The notes beneath the pieces are model-generated. The model ran no database searches, was not told where the DNA came from, and worked only from the letters and a program-made list of their open reading frames with translations. DNA of 64,000 nucleotides from VXYL01 sp965243095 (GTDB lineage: Bacteria > Pseudomonadota > Gammaproteobacteria > Pseudomonadales > Azotimanducaceae). The DNA lies in contig OZ251530.1 in the NCBI GenBank assembly GCA_965243095.1, positions 992,001-1,056,000 of the forward strand. Reading direction: 5' to 3'. This document shows positions 1 through 8,665 of the stretch, one piece after another. Each line of letters opens with the position of its first letter. Positions within the stretch are counted from its first letter, which is position 1. The translations under genes and the position numbers were made by a program.

Positions 1-2
1 CA

Positions 3-263
3 GCCCACAGACAAGAGAATGCTAGCGAGGCAGTCAGATGCACGGTCGTGGGTAAGTTGAAAGGCTATGACCGTTGGGTTGGGCCTGCCGAGCTCGGCAA
101 GAACGGCGATGTTCAGAAGGACACCGTCCGTGCCGCTCAGGACATCTTTGGGGCCGACAATGTACGCTTCCATGGCGGAGGAATACCAGAAGTGTTTTGC
201 GAACGCGGCGTGGTGACAGACGGTGCGGTCGAGCGCCTCTTGGACTGGACGGAGGACAGCTAG
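3..263 (+). CDS. C-terminal part of an unrecognised protein, cut by the window edge
   Basis: The frame is open from the left edge to a TAG at 261-263, giving at least 86 residues. A GTG at 48 could act as a start, but the frame continues upstream without a stop, so this is more likely the tail of a longer gene. The fragment ends with an acidic stretch (LLDWTEDS). I see no signal peptide or membrane segment and do not recognise a family. Codon use is ordinary for the window. Confidence 0.45.
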   Translation, partial: AHRQENASEAVRCTVVGKLKGYDRWVGPAELGKNGDVQKDTVRAAQDIFGADNVRFHGGGIPEVFCERGVVTDGAVERLLDWTEDS

Positions 264-430
264 CGACTCGGGATAACGGCGGCGATGGTGCCGAGTGGGA
301 AGGAATGCGTCGACAGGGGACGCTCAAGCGCAGGCTTCGTTCGGCGGAGGTCAGGACGGGTGCCTGTCTACAGGCTTCCCCTCGCCGCTTTTGGCGCTAT
401 AGTAAAGCGGCACATTCAACCGAGGGGGCC

Positions 431-1885
431 ATGAGCTTTAGGTGCAAGTCCATGTTCAAGGACGGTGCGAAGAAGCGGATCTTCGTCGTGGCGCTGCTGG
501 TCGCGTTCGCGCCGCTGACGCCAGCCGCCTACGCTCCGCCGGTCCAAAGCTGCGCGGCAGAGAACCCCGTGCCGCACCATTGCCTCGTCGCGGATCCGGG
601 CGACCCGACTTGGGACATCAACGACTACGATCCGTCCCGTGACGCCGACGACTGGTGCAAGCTCGCGTGCAACGAACCGCACAAGGCGCGACGCCAGTTG
701 TCGAAGGCCGTGGCGCTGGTGCGGAGCGAGAACAACCCGAACCGCCTGTACTTCGACCCCAAGCGCGGATCGCAGCTTGGGCTGTATGTCCAACTGCTCC
801 GGCCTTGGATGAGGGCGCAGAACGACGCCGCGACGCATCGTTGGCGGGTTGTGCAGGAGGGCCGCTCGATAGCCAGCGAGGAACACCGGTTTGCCAGGAT
901 CGGGGATACGCTCGGGGCGGGCGAACCGCGTTTCACGGTGCTCATCACGGAGGCGAAGTCTGTCCGGAAGGGCAGGGTTGCCTCGACGGACGCGCTGCGC
1001 GACATCGGCGAGGCGAGTCGGCACGGCGAGGTTGGCTATCGGCGCGTCATCATTTTTGATGGGGGCACAAGGGGATTGGCCGCGGCGGTTTGCGACCTTT
1101 ACGGGGAGACCGGCCGTAGCCATCATCCTGCCGAAGGCGTAAAGGCCGCCATCGAACAGGCATTGGACCATCTTGGAAACGACGCGCCGCGCCCCGACGG
1201 TGACATCGAATGCACGGATCGGCAAAGGCTCAACCCGCTGCTCGATTTGGCACCGCGCAGCTACAACCACTTCGATCCAGAGCGCTATTACTTCGATCCA
1301 AGGACGCAAGCTAACGCCAACCCTTTTAGTTGGGCTGCTTGGGACCGGGGCACGTGGCGGGGCATTGACCACGAGCCCGCACCAGATGACGGATACATCC
1401 AAGTGCGCAGGCCGTGGATGGGGAACGAGTGGCGCGTGGTGTCCGAAGACGTGGATGACGTCCGCCGTAGACAGGCAGGGAACTCCATACATGACAGCCA
1501 CCGCAGGGGGCGCATAACGAGGTTCTTCCTCATGGCTCCAGAGCGCTACATGGTTCTCACGATATCGCAACCGCCACTGGAAGCTGGTCGTGCGTACAAC
1601 CCCCCGCGAACTAAGAGGCCCGACGCCAACCCAACGGTGTTCAAGTGGGAGTTGCTGTACCACTCGGCGGATGCAAAGCATGACCCTCAAGTCCGCGATG
1701 GCCTGCCGTATGCCTGCTCGGCACAAGGCACAGGGTCTCTGGGGGCGACCGGCACCAAAAGGGAAGTCGAGGAGTTTCTGGACGCGCAGGAACACGGGTT
1801 GGTCAGAGAGGTGTTCCTGTCGCAGCCAACTTTGGTAGGCAATCCGCCATTGACCTGCGTGGACCGGCCCAACTGGGTTCGATAG
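431..1885 (+). CDS. Secreted protein with an internal duplication, function unknown
   Basis: This reading gives a 484-residue protein beginning at the ATG at 431. The frame is open much further upstream, but that part is low-complexity and arginine-rich. From 431 there is a basic start followed by a hydrophobic stretch (about residues 16-34), a good signal peptide, so export is likely. The mature part contains two related units. Each has a Y-F-D-P motif, then R-P-W-M, then W-R-V-V (roughly residues 98-140 and 280-340), followed by a strand-rich segment with F-x-V-L or Y-M-V-L. Several cysteines suggest disulphides. I recognise no catalytic motif or named family. It stands alone, ahead of the mcrBC genes. 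Confidence 0.7.
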   Translation: MSFRCKSMFKDGAKKRIFVVALLVAFAPLTPAAYAPPVQSCAAENPVPHHCLVADPGDPTWDINDYDPSRDADDWCKLACNEPHKARRQLSKAVALVRSENNPNRLYFDPKRGSQLGLYVQLLRPWMRAQNDAATHRWRVVQEGRSIASEEHRFARIGDTLGAGEPRFTVLITEAKSVRKGRVASTDALRDIGEASRHGEVGYRRVIIFDGGTRGLAAAVCDLYGETGRSHHPAEGVKAAIEQALDHLGNDAPRPDGDIECTDRQRLNPLLDLAPRSYNHFDPERYYFDPRTQANANPFSWAAWDRGTWRGIDHEPAPDDGYIQVRRPWMGNEWRVVSEDVDDVRRRQAGNSIHDSHRRGRITRFFLMAPERYMVLTISQPPLEAGRAYNPPRTKRPDANPTVFKWELLYHSADAKHDPQVRDGLPYACSAQGTGSLGATGTKREVEEFLDAQEHGLVREVFLSQPTLVGNPPLTCVDRPNWVR

Positions 1886-2291
1886 CCCCATGCAAGGTAC
1901 GCCACTGCCCCGTGGACAAGAACACCTCGGTGACCCGCCCGCGAAACCAGCCGTCAAGCGCTCGAGATTCGCTCGGTCGGCTTGCCGAATCCAGCGACCG
2001 AGCGTCGCGGGGCGCTTGCGGGTGGCGAAAAACGTGCGGTTCCTCAGCGCCGCACGTCCGTCGCTGTGGCGGCTGTCGTCGGACATGGGGGCAGGGCTGG
2101 CGCATCCGGCGCTGCGGCGGAGACGTTCGTGACCGTCGCGCCTCAAGTGGACGTGCTGCCGGCGGCGGGCTGGGTCGAGTTGGGCGAGACGCGAGGCTAC
2201 GCGAAGTTGCACGGGTGGCCACTTGGCAGACATCCAGCACCGAGCACTATCAGTGGTATGATGTAACCACCCCCGGCGCGAAGAAGGTCGC
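1886..2291. other. 406-base stretch without a supported gene
   Basis: Short open frames exist in several registers on both strands, but each is arginine- and serine-rich in the way random high-GC sequence is. None has a credible start site or family motif. One frame (about 2120-2225) encodes a more protein-like run and could be the remnant of a decayed gene. The stretch just before 2292 holds a GAAGAAGG ribosome binding site for mcrB. Confidence 0.5.
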
Positions 2292-3596
2292 ATGAACCCG
2301 ATAGTCGCAAGCGTATTCGAGAAGGCAGAGCACGACGCTGCTGTAAAGGAGGCTCTGAGGTCAGCTGGCAAGAAGTGGTTCGAGGAGAATGTCGAAGACT
2401 TGGTGGATGAGGCTATTCCACATTTGACACTCGTAGAGAACGCCAAGCAGAAGTATGGGTATACGCCCGCCTCCGCGGCAACCAAGGTCTCACAAGGTCG
2501 CAAGGCATTGCGCCTCTGCGGTTATCTCGGATCCAGAGAACGACAGACGCATGCCGGGCTGCCGGCGTCCCTCTTGGGTGCTCGACAACAGGGCACAACG
2601 TCGCCAACAGTCGAGCAACACCTAGGCAGATCGCCCGCTGCGCTCAATGTCGTCCTATATGGCCCTCCCGGCACAGGCAAGACCTACAAGACAGCGCAGC
2701 GTTGCGTGGAAATCTGCGACCAAAGCCATGACGATCACGATGTTCGCGACCGCTACGGGGACCTAGTCGCGGATGGACGGATCGAGTTCGTCACCTTCCA
2801 TCAGTCCTACGGCTACGAGGAATTCGTCGAGGGACTGCGACCATCGGCAGCCGAAGAAGGTGGTGCTGGCTTCCGCTTGAAGGCAGTTCCCGGCGTCCTC
2901 AAGCGGATCGCGGATCGGGCGCGTGGCAACACGGAGTCCGCCTATGTACTCGTGATCGACGAGATCAACCGCGCCAACATCTCCAAGGTGATGGGGGAGC
3001 TCATCACGCTGCTGGAAGAGGACAAGCGCGAGGGTGCGGAAAACGAGATCGCCATCACACTGCCGCACTCGGACAAGCCGTTCACGTTGCCCCCGAACCT
3101 GCACATCCTCGGCACCATGAACACGGCTGACCGGTCCATCGCGTTGATCGACACGGCACTGCGACGCCGCTTCGAGTTCGAGGAGATGGCCCCAGATCCC
3201 GCCCTGCTGCGCGTTGTCGATGGCATCGACTTGCCCAGTGTTTTGCGGAAGATCAACGAGCGGCTCGAGTACCTCATCGACCGAGACCACTTGATCGGCC
3301 ATGCGTGGTTGATGAACGCGAAAGACAGGGACGACGTGGACCGGATGATGCGACGCAAGATCATCCCGCTCATCGCCGAGTACTTCTACGACGACTGGCG
3401 CAAGGTTCGTGCGGTGCTCGGCAACACGGACGCCTTCGTCAGTGCCAAGCCGTTGAACGCCCCGCCGGGGCTTGACGATCTGGACGCGGACGAACGCTTC
3501 CGTTGGACGATTATAGATCCTCCATACCATCCCGACGCGTACGCTCGCCTCGTTCAAGGGCCGGCCTCCGCGCCTGAGGTCGATGCAACCGAGTAG
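2292..3596 (+). CDS. mcrB: McrB-type AAA+ GTPase of a modification-dependent restriction system
   Basis: McrB hexamers hydrolyse GTP to drive translocation and activate the McrC nuclease on modified DNA. In the 434-residue product, Walker A GPPGTGKT lies at about residues 124-131, the Walker B region VIDEINRAN near 221-229, the sensor GTMNTADRS near 275, and an arginine-finger run RRRF near 292. All are typical of this AAA+ clade. The ATG at 2292 follows a GAAGAAGG site. The gene overlaps mcrC by 14 bases, so translation is probably coupled. The roughly 120 residues before the ATPase core show no recognisable modified-base domain and are shorter than the E. coli N-terminal domain. Target specificity therefore cannot be predicted and this region may be degenerate. 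Confidence 0.9.
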   Translation: MNPIVASVFEKAEHDAAVKEALRSAGKKWFEENVEDLVDEAIPHLTLVENAKQKYGYTPASAATKVSQGRKALRLCGYLGSRERQTHAGLPASLLGARQQGTTSPTVEQHLGRSPAALNVVLYGPPGTGKTYKTAQRCVEICDQSHDDHDVRDRYGDLVADGRIEFVTFHQSYGYEEFVEGLRPSAAEEGGAGFRLKAVPGVLKRIADRARGNTESAYVLVIDEINRANISKVMGELITLLEEDKREGAENEIAITLPHSDKPFTLPPNLHILGTMNTADRSIALIDTALRRRFEFEEMAPDPALLRVVDGIDLPSVLRKINERLEYLIDRDHLIGHAWLMNAKDRDDVDRMMRRKIIPLIAEYFYDDWRKVRAVLGNTDAFVSAKPLNAPPGLDDLDADERFRWTIIDPPYHPDAYARLVQGPASAPEVDATE

Positions 3597-4806
3597 CGCC
3601 CTGCCGCCCGTCCGGGAAAACGCACGGTTCCCGCTTGAGGATCGACTGGCCGACCGGCTCTACGCAACAGCCCAGCGCGCGAAGAAGCACCTCAAGGTTC
3701 CAAGTGTCCTTGAGCGCACCCGCACCGGACTCAAGGCCGCGGGGGTCGTCGGCATCGTCGCGGCACCCGGCGCCACGCTCGAGATACTCCCCAAGATCGA
3801 TGGCGAAGATGGCGCCGTTCGCCGGGCGCTGGTATCCATGCTCTCCGTCGCGTGGGGCTTGCGCGTTGCCGATGGCGAGCTCGCCGGCCTCGCTACGCAG
3901 CGCAGCGATTTGCTGGAAGTGCTCATCGGTCTGTTCGCCAACCGACTGCTGGTGGCTGTGCGCCGGGGTTTGCCGCGCCGGTACGTCGGCTTCGAGGCGG
4001 ATTTGAGGCTGCTTCGCGGTCGTTTGAACGTCGTTCGCCAAGTCACGTCGCTGGCCGCCAGGCCGGACGTGCTGGCGTGCCGGTTCGAGGAACTGTCGGA
4101 GGACACGCCGCTGAACCGCGTTCTCAAAGCCGCTGTTCAGCGCCTTGTCCGCATCACGCGATCGGCTGCCAACGCACGGCTCCTACACGAACTCGCCGCC
4201 CGTTTGGAGTTGGTGGGCGATTCGCCCAAGCCTCTCAAGGAACCGGTGCGTTTGGATCGCACCAACACCGCCTACCACGGCCTGCACCGGCTGGCGCGAC
4301 TGTTCTTGAGCGGCGATTGGCAGAGCACCACCAGCGGCGAAGCGCTCGGATTCTCGCTGCTGTTTCCGATGGCGGAGCTGTTCGAGAAGTACGTCGGCAA
4401 ACTCGTCCGAAAGAGCGCGGCGCCTTGGCCAGTGCGGCTGCAGGACAGGCGGCACAGCGCTTTGCTGGACGACGCCGGGCCGTTGTTCGCGTTGCGGCCC
4501 GATGTCGTGATCGAGGCACCGGCGGGGCCGATCGTGCTGGACGCCAAGTGGAAGAAGCTCGCGGCCAACGACGGCAGGAAGCTCGGCGTCGATCAAGCAG
4601 ACATCTACCAGATGCTCGTATATGGGCAAGCATACGGCGCAGAGCGGTTGGTGCTGCTCTACCCGTGGCTGCCCGGGCTGGCGCGGGGCGTCAACCGATC
4701 TTGGGACGTGGAAGGTACGCGAGCGCGGCTGGACATTGCTGCGGTCGATGTGGGCGAGCCGGCGAGCGTCGCCTGTACGCTGCGTGAGCTCGTCCGCACG
4801 GCGTGA
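3583..4806 (+). CDS. mcrC: McrC-type PD-(D/E)XK nuclease subunit
   Basis: McrC binds the McrB ring and cuts DNA. The 407-residue product has the expected layout: an N-terminal beta-rich McrB-binding part, then a C-terminal nuclease fold. The active-site signature is visible as LRPD near residue 304 and VLDAKWK near 318-324, followed by an aspartate- and glutamine-containing helix (DQADIYQMLVYGQAY). The start at 3583 lies inside the end of mcrB, and the TGA at 4804-4806 overlaps a GTG at 4803 that could be read as the start of the next gene. All catalytic residues I can check are present, so the nuclease looks intact. Confidence 0.9.
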   Translation: MQPSSALPPVRENARFPLEDRLADRLYATAQRAKKHLKVPSVLERTRTGLKAAGVVGIVAAPGATLEILPKIDGEDGAVRRALVSMLSVAWGLRVADGELAGLATQRSDLLEVLIGLFANRLLVAVRRGLPRRYVGFEADLRLLRGRLNVVRQVTSLAARPDVLACRFEELSEDTPLNRVLKAAVQRLVRITRSAANARLLHELAARLELVGDSPKPLKEPVRLDRTNTAYHGLHRLARLFLSGDWQSTTSGEALGFSLLFPMAELFEKYVGKLVRKSAAPWPVRLQDRRHSALLDDAGPLFALRPDVVIEAPAGPIVLDAKWKKLAANDGRKLGVDQADIYQMLVYGQAYGAERLVLLYPWLPGLARGVNRSWDVEGTRARLDIAAVDVGEPASVACTLRELVRTA

Positions 4807-4898
4807 CCGCGGCGTGTGTCCAGCGGCACCATTGCTTGGCGGTTGGCGGGCACATTCCGCTACACTGGCGCGGTCACGGCTGCGACTGGCGTTTCCCG

Positions 4899-6251
4899 AT
4901 GCAGATGCCGGAACACATTGAAGCCGCTCTGCGGGACTATGACCGCCGGCGAGATCGCGCCCGCCCGCCGATTTTCATGGGCCGCGCGAGCGAGCTCGCT
5001 TTCCTGCGCGATGCCGTAGCCGCCGCGCAATCCGGGGCCGAAGGCGTGACGGCCGTTGTCCAAGGCGTCCCCGGCGTTGGCAAGTCCGCTCTGTGTACGC
5101 AGTTCGAGAAGGATCTCCGCGACGCCATGGCCGGCGACAAGCCGGTCGCCGTGGTTTCCAAGGGTTGCCGCTTCTTCAACAAACCTCCCCTCAGCATGGT
5201 GAAGGAACTTGCCGCCGACGTGCCGGTTCGCATGGATCTACTGCGCCGGTTGCCGGGCTTTGAGAAGGCGGATGACCACGTTCGCCGGGTGGTCGGCTTC
5301 GCCACGGCGTTGCTGAAGCGCGGCTCGTCGCTCGACCTTGCGATGCAAGCGATGAACTTGGACCAGTCGTCATCGCTCGGCACCGCGCTGGACGCGTTCG
5401 CCGAAAACATGTGGCCGGCCGGGATCACGCTGATCCTGACGGTGGACGAGATGCAGAACATGGCCGACACGCCCCTTGTGCGCGAGAACCTTCAGGAGAT
5501 CCACGAGAAACGCTTCGACACCAACATCGCCATCATCGGTTTCGGCCTGCAGGACACCACCGCGACCCTCCACGGTCTGGGGCTGTCTCGGCTCGGCGCC
5601 GATCAGGTGCGCACACTGGGATGCATGGATGGGGCGGATGCCGCCCGGCTGGTCGACGAGACCTTCGACTACTTGGGCTTGGATTCCGAACGCGATGACT
5701 GGCTTGCGTACGCCAAGCAGTTCGGTTTCGGGTTGGACGATTGGACCAACTGGCGCAACGCCGCCAAGGAAATCATCTTGGAAGAGTCGGCGAACTTTCC
5801 CCACCACCTCGTCAACGGCATCAGGGGTGTTTGCCAGATCGTTCTTGGCGGCGAGCTTCGTCAACCCGGGCGACGGGAATTGGAGACGTTGCGCCGGCAA
5901 TGTAGTAACAGCAAGAATGAATACTACGCGGCTAGGCTGGCACCATTCGGCCGCCACACGCTGGCGCTGGCGGCGGCCTTGCGCGAAGCTGACGATGCCG
6001 GCGAGGTGGCTGCAGCTATCGTATTGGACGCCTTGGAGGAGAGCGACAACCACGGCCGCAGCATCGACGCGGACGCCGCGAGCGCAGTGCTCGGCGGCCT
6101 GATCGATCGAGGTCTGCTGACGGAGCGGGGCACGATGGTCGCGGTGGCGGTACCGTCAATGACCGGCTACCTCATGGACGAACTGGATCGCGCAGTGGCC
6201 GTGGGCGCCACCGCTGCGCACAAGCTGACAGGGCAACGCAAAGGCGGGTGA
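4899..6251 (+). CDS. AAA/STAND-like ATPase encoded directly after McrBC
   Basis: The 450-residue product starts with an acidic helix and the phrase PIFMGRASELAFLRDAV, typical of the entry to AAA_16-like ATP-binding modules. Walker A GVPGVGKS is at about residues 56-63. Walker B LILTVDEMQ is near 179-187. A sensor-like strand (IAIIGFGL) and a helical lid follow, and the last 60 residues look like a winged helix (GGLIDRGLLTERG). The frame is open back to a GTG at 4803 overlapping the mcrC stop, but those 32 residues are histidine- and cysteine-rich and look non-native, so I prefer the ATG at 4899. Its position suggests an accessory or regulatory partner of McrBC or an independent defence ATPase. 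This is inferred from context only. Confidence 0.75.
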   Translation: MQMPEHIEAALRDYDRRRDRARPPIFMGRASELAFLRDAVAAAQSGAEGVTAVVQGVPGVGKSALCTQFEKDLRDAMAGDKPVAVVSKGCRFFNKPPLSMVKELAADVPVRMDLLRRLPGFEKADDHVRRVVGFATALLKRGSSLDLAMQAMNLDQSSSLGTALDAFAENMWPAGITLILTVDEMQNMADTPLVRENLQEIHEKRFDTNIAIIGFGLQDTTATLHGLGLSRLGADQVRTLGCMDGADAARLVDETFDYLGLDSERDDWLAYAKQFGFGLDDWTNWRNAAKEIILEESANFPHHLVNGIRGVCQIVLGGELRQPGRRELETLRRQCSNSKNEYYAARLAPFGRHTLALAAALREADDAGEVAAAIVLDALEESDNHGRSIDADAASAVLGGLIDRGLLTERGTMVAVAVPSMTGYLMDELDRAVAVGATAAHKLTGQRKGG

Positions 6252-6339
6252 TCGGATGTGCCGCTGGTCGGGCCGAAAACGCAGGAGCATTTGAGCCCTC
6301 CTGCCCCAAGCTCCTCGCGGCCATGAAGTCTGGCGACGG

Positions 6340-6591
6340 TCACAGCACATCCCCGCTGCAACTGGCGCGGCGCGTCTGTGGCGCGGGTACTGGTTCGCCA
6401 TGCTCCCGCAAGCCCTCGATGTGGAACTCGATTGCCTGTCGAATCATTTGGACGACTTGCTCCTTGGTTGCGCCCGTAGCAATACAACCCGGCAGGTCGG
6501 GCACATAGGCCGAGTAGTTCCTTGGCGACTTCTCAATGACGATGGCGTACTCCGGCGTTGCGCTCCGCGCATGGGACAGGTGCGATCGCAT
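6340..6591 (-). CDS. HicB-family antitoxin-like protein without a visible HicA
   Basis: The 83-residue product shows the HicB core: YAIVIEKSPRNYSAYVPDLP followed by GCIATGATKEQVVQMI and the tail IEFHIEGLREHGEPVPAP. HicB proteins neutralise the HicA mRNA interferase and usually repress their own promoter. I chose the ATG at 6591 (MRSHLSHARS). The frame also continues to 6663, but that extension is not like the family. No HicA frame is visible in the 110 bases upstream or just downstream, so it is an orphan. It lies between the AAA ATPase and the TOPRIM-like gene, facing the first and in line with the second. Confidence 0.75.
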   Translation of the reverse strand: MRSHLSHARSATPEYAIVIEKSPRNYSAYVPDLPGCIATGATKEQVVQMIRQAIEFHIEGLREHGEPVPAPQTRRASCSGDVL

Positions 6592-6697
6592 TGCCTTCAC
6601 GCTACGCGTGTCCACTTGGCCACTCCCAGCGAGCCGACGGCCGCCTTCAGCGAAGAGGCGCATTGCTGCTGCGGGCCCTCCATCAGCTCCCTCATGG

Positions 6698-7285
6698 TCA
6701 TTGCGGTTGTCGTCCCCACTGGCGAAAGACGCGACGTACTTCTTCTACGAAGCGACGGAAGGAGGGGTCCGCCCGTGCCGCGCCGTCCAAGTCCATCTCC
6801 CGCGCGATGTCCTCGGCGAACTGAATGCCCCCCAGCAGGGGCACGACGCCGGCGGAGCGGACAGCCTCGAACAGTTGATGCTTGTATCGGCCGCGGTCGC
6901 ACTTCTTGTCCGGCGCGTCACAACCCTTGCCGAACACTGCCTTGAAGGCAGCGCCGTCAAGCAGCAGCCATCGTTCAATGTGCGGGTCTGGAACGGCCAA
7001 GACCACCGGGGAGACGGCTGACGACGTGTCGATGTCTCTGATACGCCTCTGCAAGCCAACGCAATTGGCGTCCGTCGCTACCACTATCAGGTCCGGGTGG
7101 TCGCCCTGCTTGGTAAAGTCGCTCAGATAGCGCTTCAACTCCCGGACGACCCGACCCCGCCCGCCCATCGCGTTGTACCACTCTAAGTGGATAGTCAATC
7201 CGATCTCGTCCGCCAAACGCCCCAGAAGCGTACCGATGACTCTCTGATGCGCACTGTCCTCCACGAACAACGCGACCTCACGCAT
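6698..7285 (-). CDS. TOPRIM-like (DUF4276-type) partner of an SMC-like ATPase
   Basis: The 195-residue product begins with a strand ending in a conserved acidic pair (VALFVED, residues 4-10). A second strand has an aspartate (DLIVVATDAN, D72) and a later element is IERWLLLD (E104). This order of acidic residues matches the TOPRIM nuclease folds found in the DUF4276, DUF4435 and OLD groups. A longer frame begins at 7348, but the ATG at 7285 fits the family start and overlaps the end of the ATPase gene by 8 bases, so the two are surely co-translated. Such ATPase plus TOPRIM pairs occur in phage-defence systems such as PARIS and, fused, Gabija. Which type this is cannot be decided here. Confidence 0.72.
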   Translation of the reverse strand: MREVALFVEDSAHQRVIGTLLGRLADEIGLTIHLEWYNAMGGRGRVVRELKRYLSDFTKQGDHPDLIVVATDANCVGLQRRIRDIDTSSAVSPVVLAVPDPHIERWLLLDGAAFKAVFGKGCDAPDKKCDRGRYKHQLFEAVRSAGVVPLLGGIQFAEDIAREMDLDGAARADPSFRRFVEEVRRVFRQWGRQPQ

Positions 7286-8576
7286 CGAAATCCCCCCGCA
7301 GGATGCGTTCGTAAATGGGGAGTGCTTCGTAGCCGTCGTCAGGAACAACCTTGGTGCCCCGCCTGCGTCGGAGCGGCCCCCAAGTCTCGAACGACGCTAC
7401 TTGGGTCTCTCGATTGATGCGTTGCACCACGAACAGCGAGTCTTCCGGCAGCTGGCCCGGCAAAACTGGAGAGTGCGTGGTGACGACGTATTGCGTCTCC
7501 CGAAATTGCGAGTTCACTTTCAGGAGCTCCGCGATGAGTTCGATGCGTCTCGGATGCACACCGTTTTCCGGCTCTTCGAACCCTATCAGCGCTGGCGCCT
7601 CTTTCTCACTGGTCAAAGCCAACAGGCCCAGCAAGCGCAACGTCCCCTCGGAGAGCACCCGTGCGGGAATGGCGACCCCGTTCTCGCGCAATCGAAACTC
7701 CGCCTCCCCCAAGTCGTTCACTTCGGTTTCGATGCCATCCACGTCTGGCAACAACATCCTGAGCGCCTTTTCCAGCGCGTGGAACTGGCGTGGCTGGCGC
7801 GTCTTCAGGGTGATGAGGAAGGCAGCCAGTTCCTCGCCCATCGCACCCACATGGCGCACTTCCTTGATGGCAGTACCGGCCCGCATGCGTTCGCGCGGCT
7901 CGAAATAGAAGAACCGCCAGTTTTCGAGTTCGCGGCGCACGGCGGTCAAATGCGGATAGTGGGGCGCGTAGTGCGGCCCGGAGAGGATAGTGCGATCCAA
8001 GGGGAGTCCGCAGCGCTTGGGTCGCGCTTGGCGCTCACGCAAGAGTAGCTGTTGACCTTGTCGTTCGATGAACGGCTTGCGCCGGCCGGAAGGTCTGCCT
8101 TCCACGGTCAGGGCTACCAAGTATTCGTCGGCGATGTGCAGAAGCCCCGAACTCGGCAGCATCTCCACCGTCAAGCCGTAGCGCAAACGGCGCTCCCGGA
8201 CAGGCGGCGGCATCTTGGCGGAGTTGCCAGTGCCATCAAGGTCGAGTAGCTGGAGGATTTCCCTGCCGACGGCTTCCGCCACGGCATCCGAGATGTGCAG
8301 ATCCGCCTCGATGGAGAAGGCGAGACGTTCCTGTTCTCGCAGCGCCTTGACGCCACCATCCCCCATAGTGAAGGACTCGAGCGGTTTGCCGCGGCACGGG
8401 GGCTCGAACGCCTCCTTGAGCGTGCGACTGGTCGCCAGCCGGGAGAGCAGCTGCATGGCATCCAGCAAGTTGCTCTTGCCAGCGGCATTGGGCCCGAACA
8501 GGATCGTCAGCGGCTTCACTGCGACATCGACATCGCTCAGGGACTTGTAACCCTTGACGTGAAGGCGAGTCAGCAT
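7278..8576 (-). CDS. SMC/ABC-like AAA ATPase (AAA_15/AAA_21 group) of a two-gene defence module
   Basis: The 432-residue product opens with the classic LHVKGYKSLSDVDV strand and Walker A GPNAAGKS at residues 28-35. The signature-like LSEGTLRLLGLL and the Walker B/D-loop run GFEEPENGVHP lie near residues 325-350, and TTHSPVLP (H-loop) near 380. These are the ABC-type ATPase features seen in RecF/OLD-like proteins. The middle segment is helical. It is the first gene of a two-gene unit with the TOPRIM-like protein downstream, overlapping by 8 bases. A second, decayed pair of the same design lies at 50673-52085. I infer a defence role from this pairing and from the McrBC neighbourhood. Confidence 0.82.
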   Translation of the reverse strand: MLTRLHVKGYKSLSDVDVAVKPLTILFGPNAAGKSNLLDAMQLLSRLATSRTLKEAFEPPCRGKPLESFTMGDGGVKALREQERLAFSIEADLHISDAVAEAVGREILQLLDLDGTGNSAKMPPPVRERRLRYGLTVEMLPSSGLLHIADEYLVALTVEGRPSGRRKPFIERQGQQLLLRERQARPKRCGLPLDRTILSGPHYAPHYPHLTAVRRELENWRFFYFEPRERMRAGTAIKEVRHVGAMGEELAAFLITLKTRQPRQFHALEKALRMLLPDVDGIETEVNDLGEAEFRLRENGVAIPARVLSEGTLRLLGLLALTSEKEAPALIGFEEPENGVHPRRIELIAELLKVNSQFRETQYVVTTHSPVLPGQLPEDSLFVVQRINRETQVASFETWGPLRRRRGTKVVPDDGYEALPIYERILRGDFDA

Positions 8577-8665
8577 GAGCGCTTCCTTTGCATCACCGAC
8601 GGTAGGTTTGCGTCATAGCAGCGACGTTGGCCATTGTACGCTGATCTCGCATGTGGCGCTGACCG

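Noticed and set aside
1912..2295. Possible small genes before mcrB
   Set aside because: Arginine-rich frames with no start site or motif. One segment is mildly protein-like but cannot be supported.
416..2503. A 695-codon open frame on the minus strand
   Set aside because: It runs opposite a plus-strand gene with a signal peptide and repeated motifs, is rich in arginine, histidine and proline, and shows no domain. A shadow of high GC.
6592..6697. A HicA toxin gene upstream of the orphan HicB
   Set aside because: No frame has the G-S-H motif or the length of HicA.
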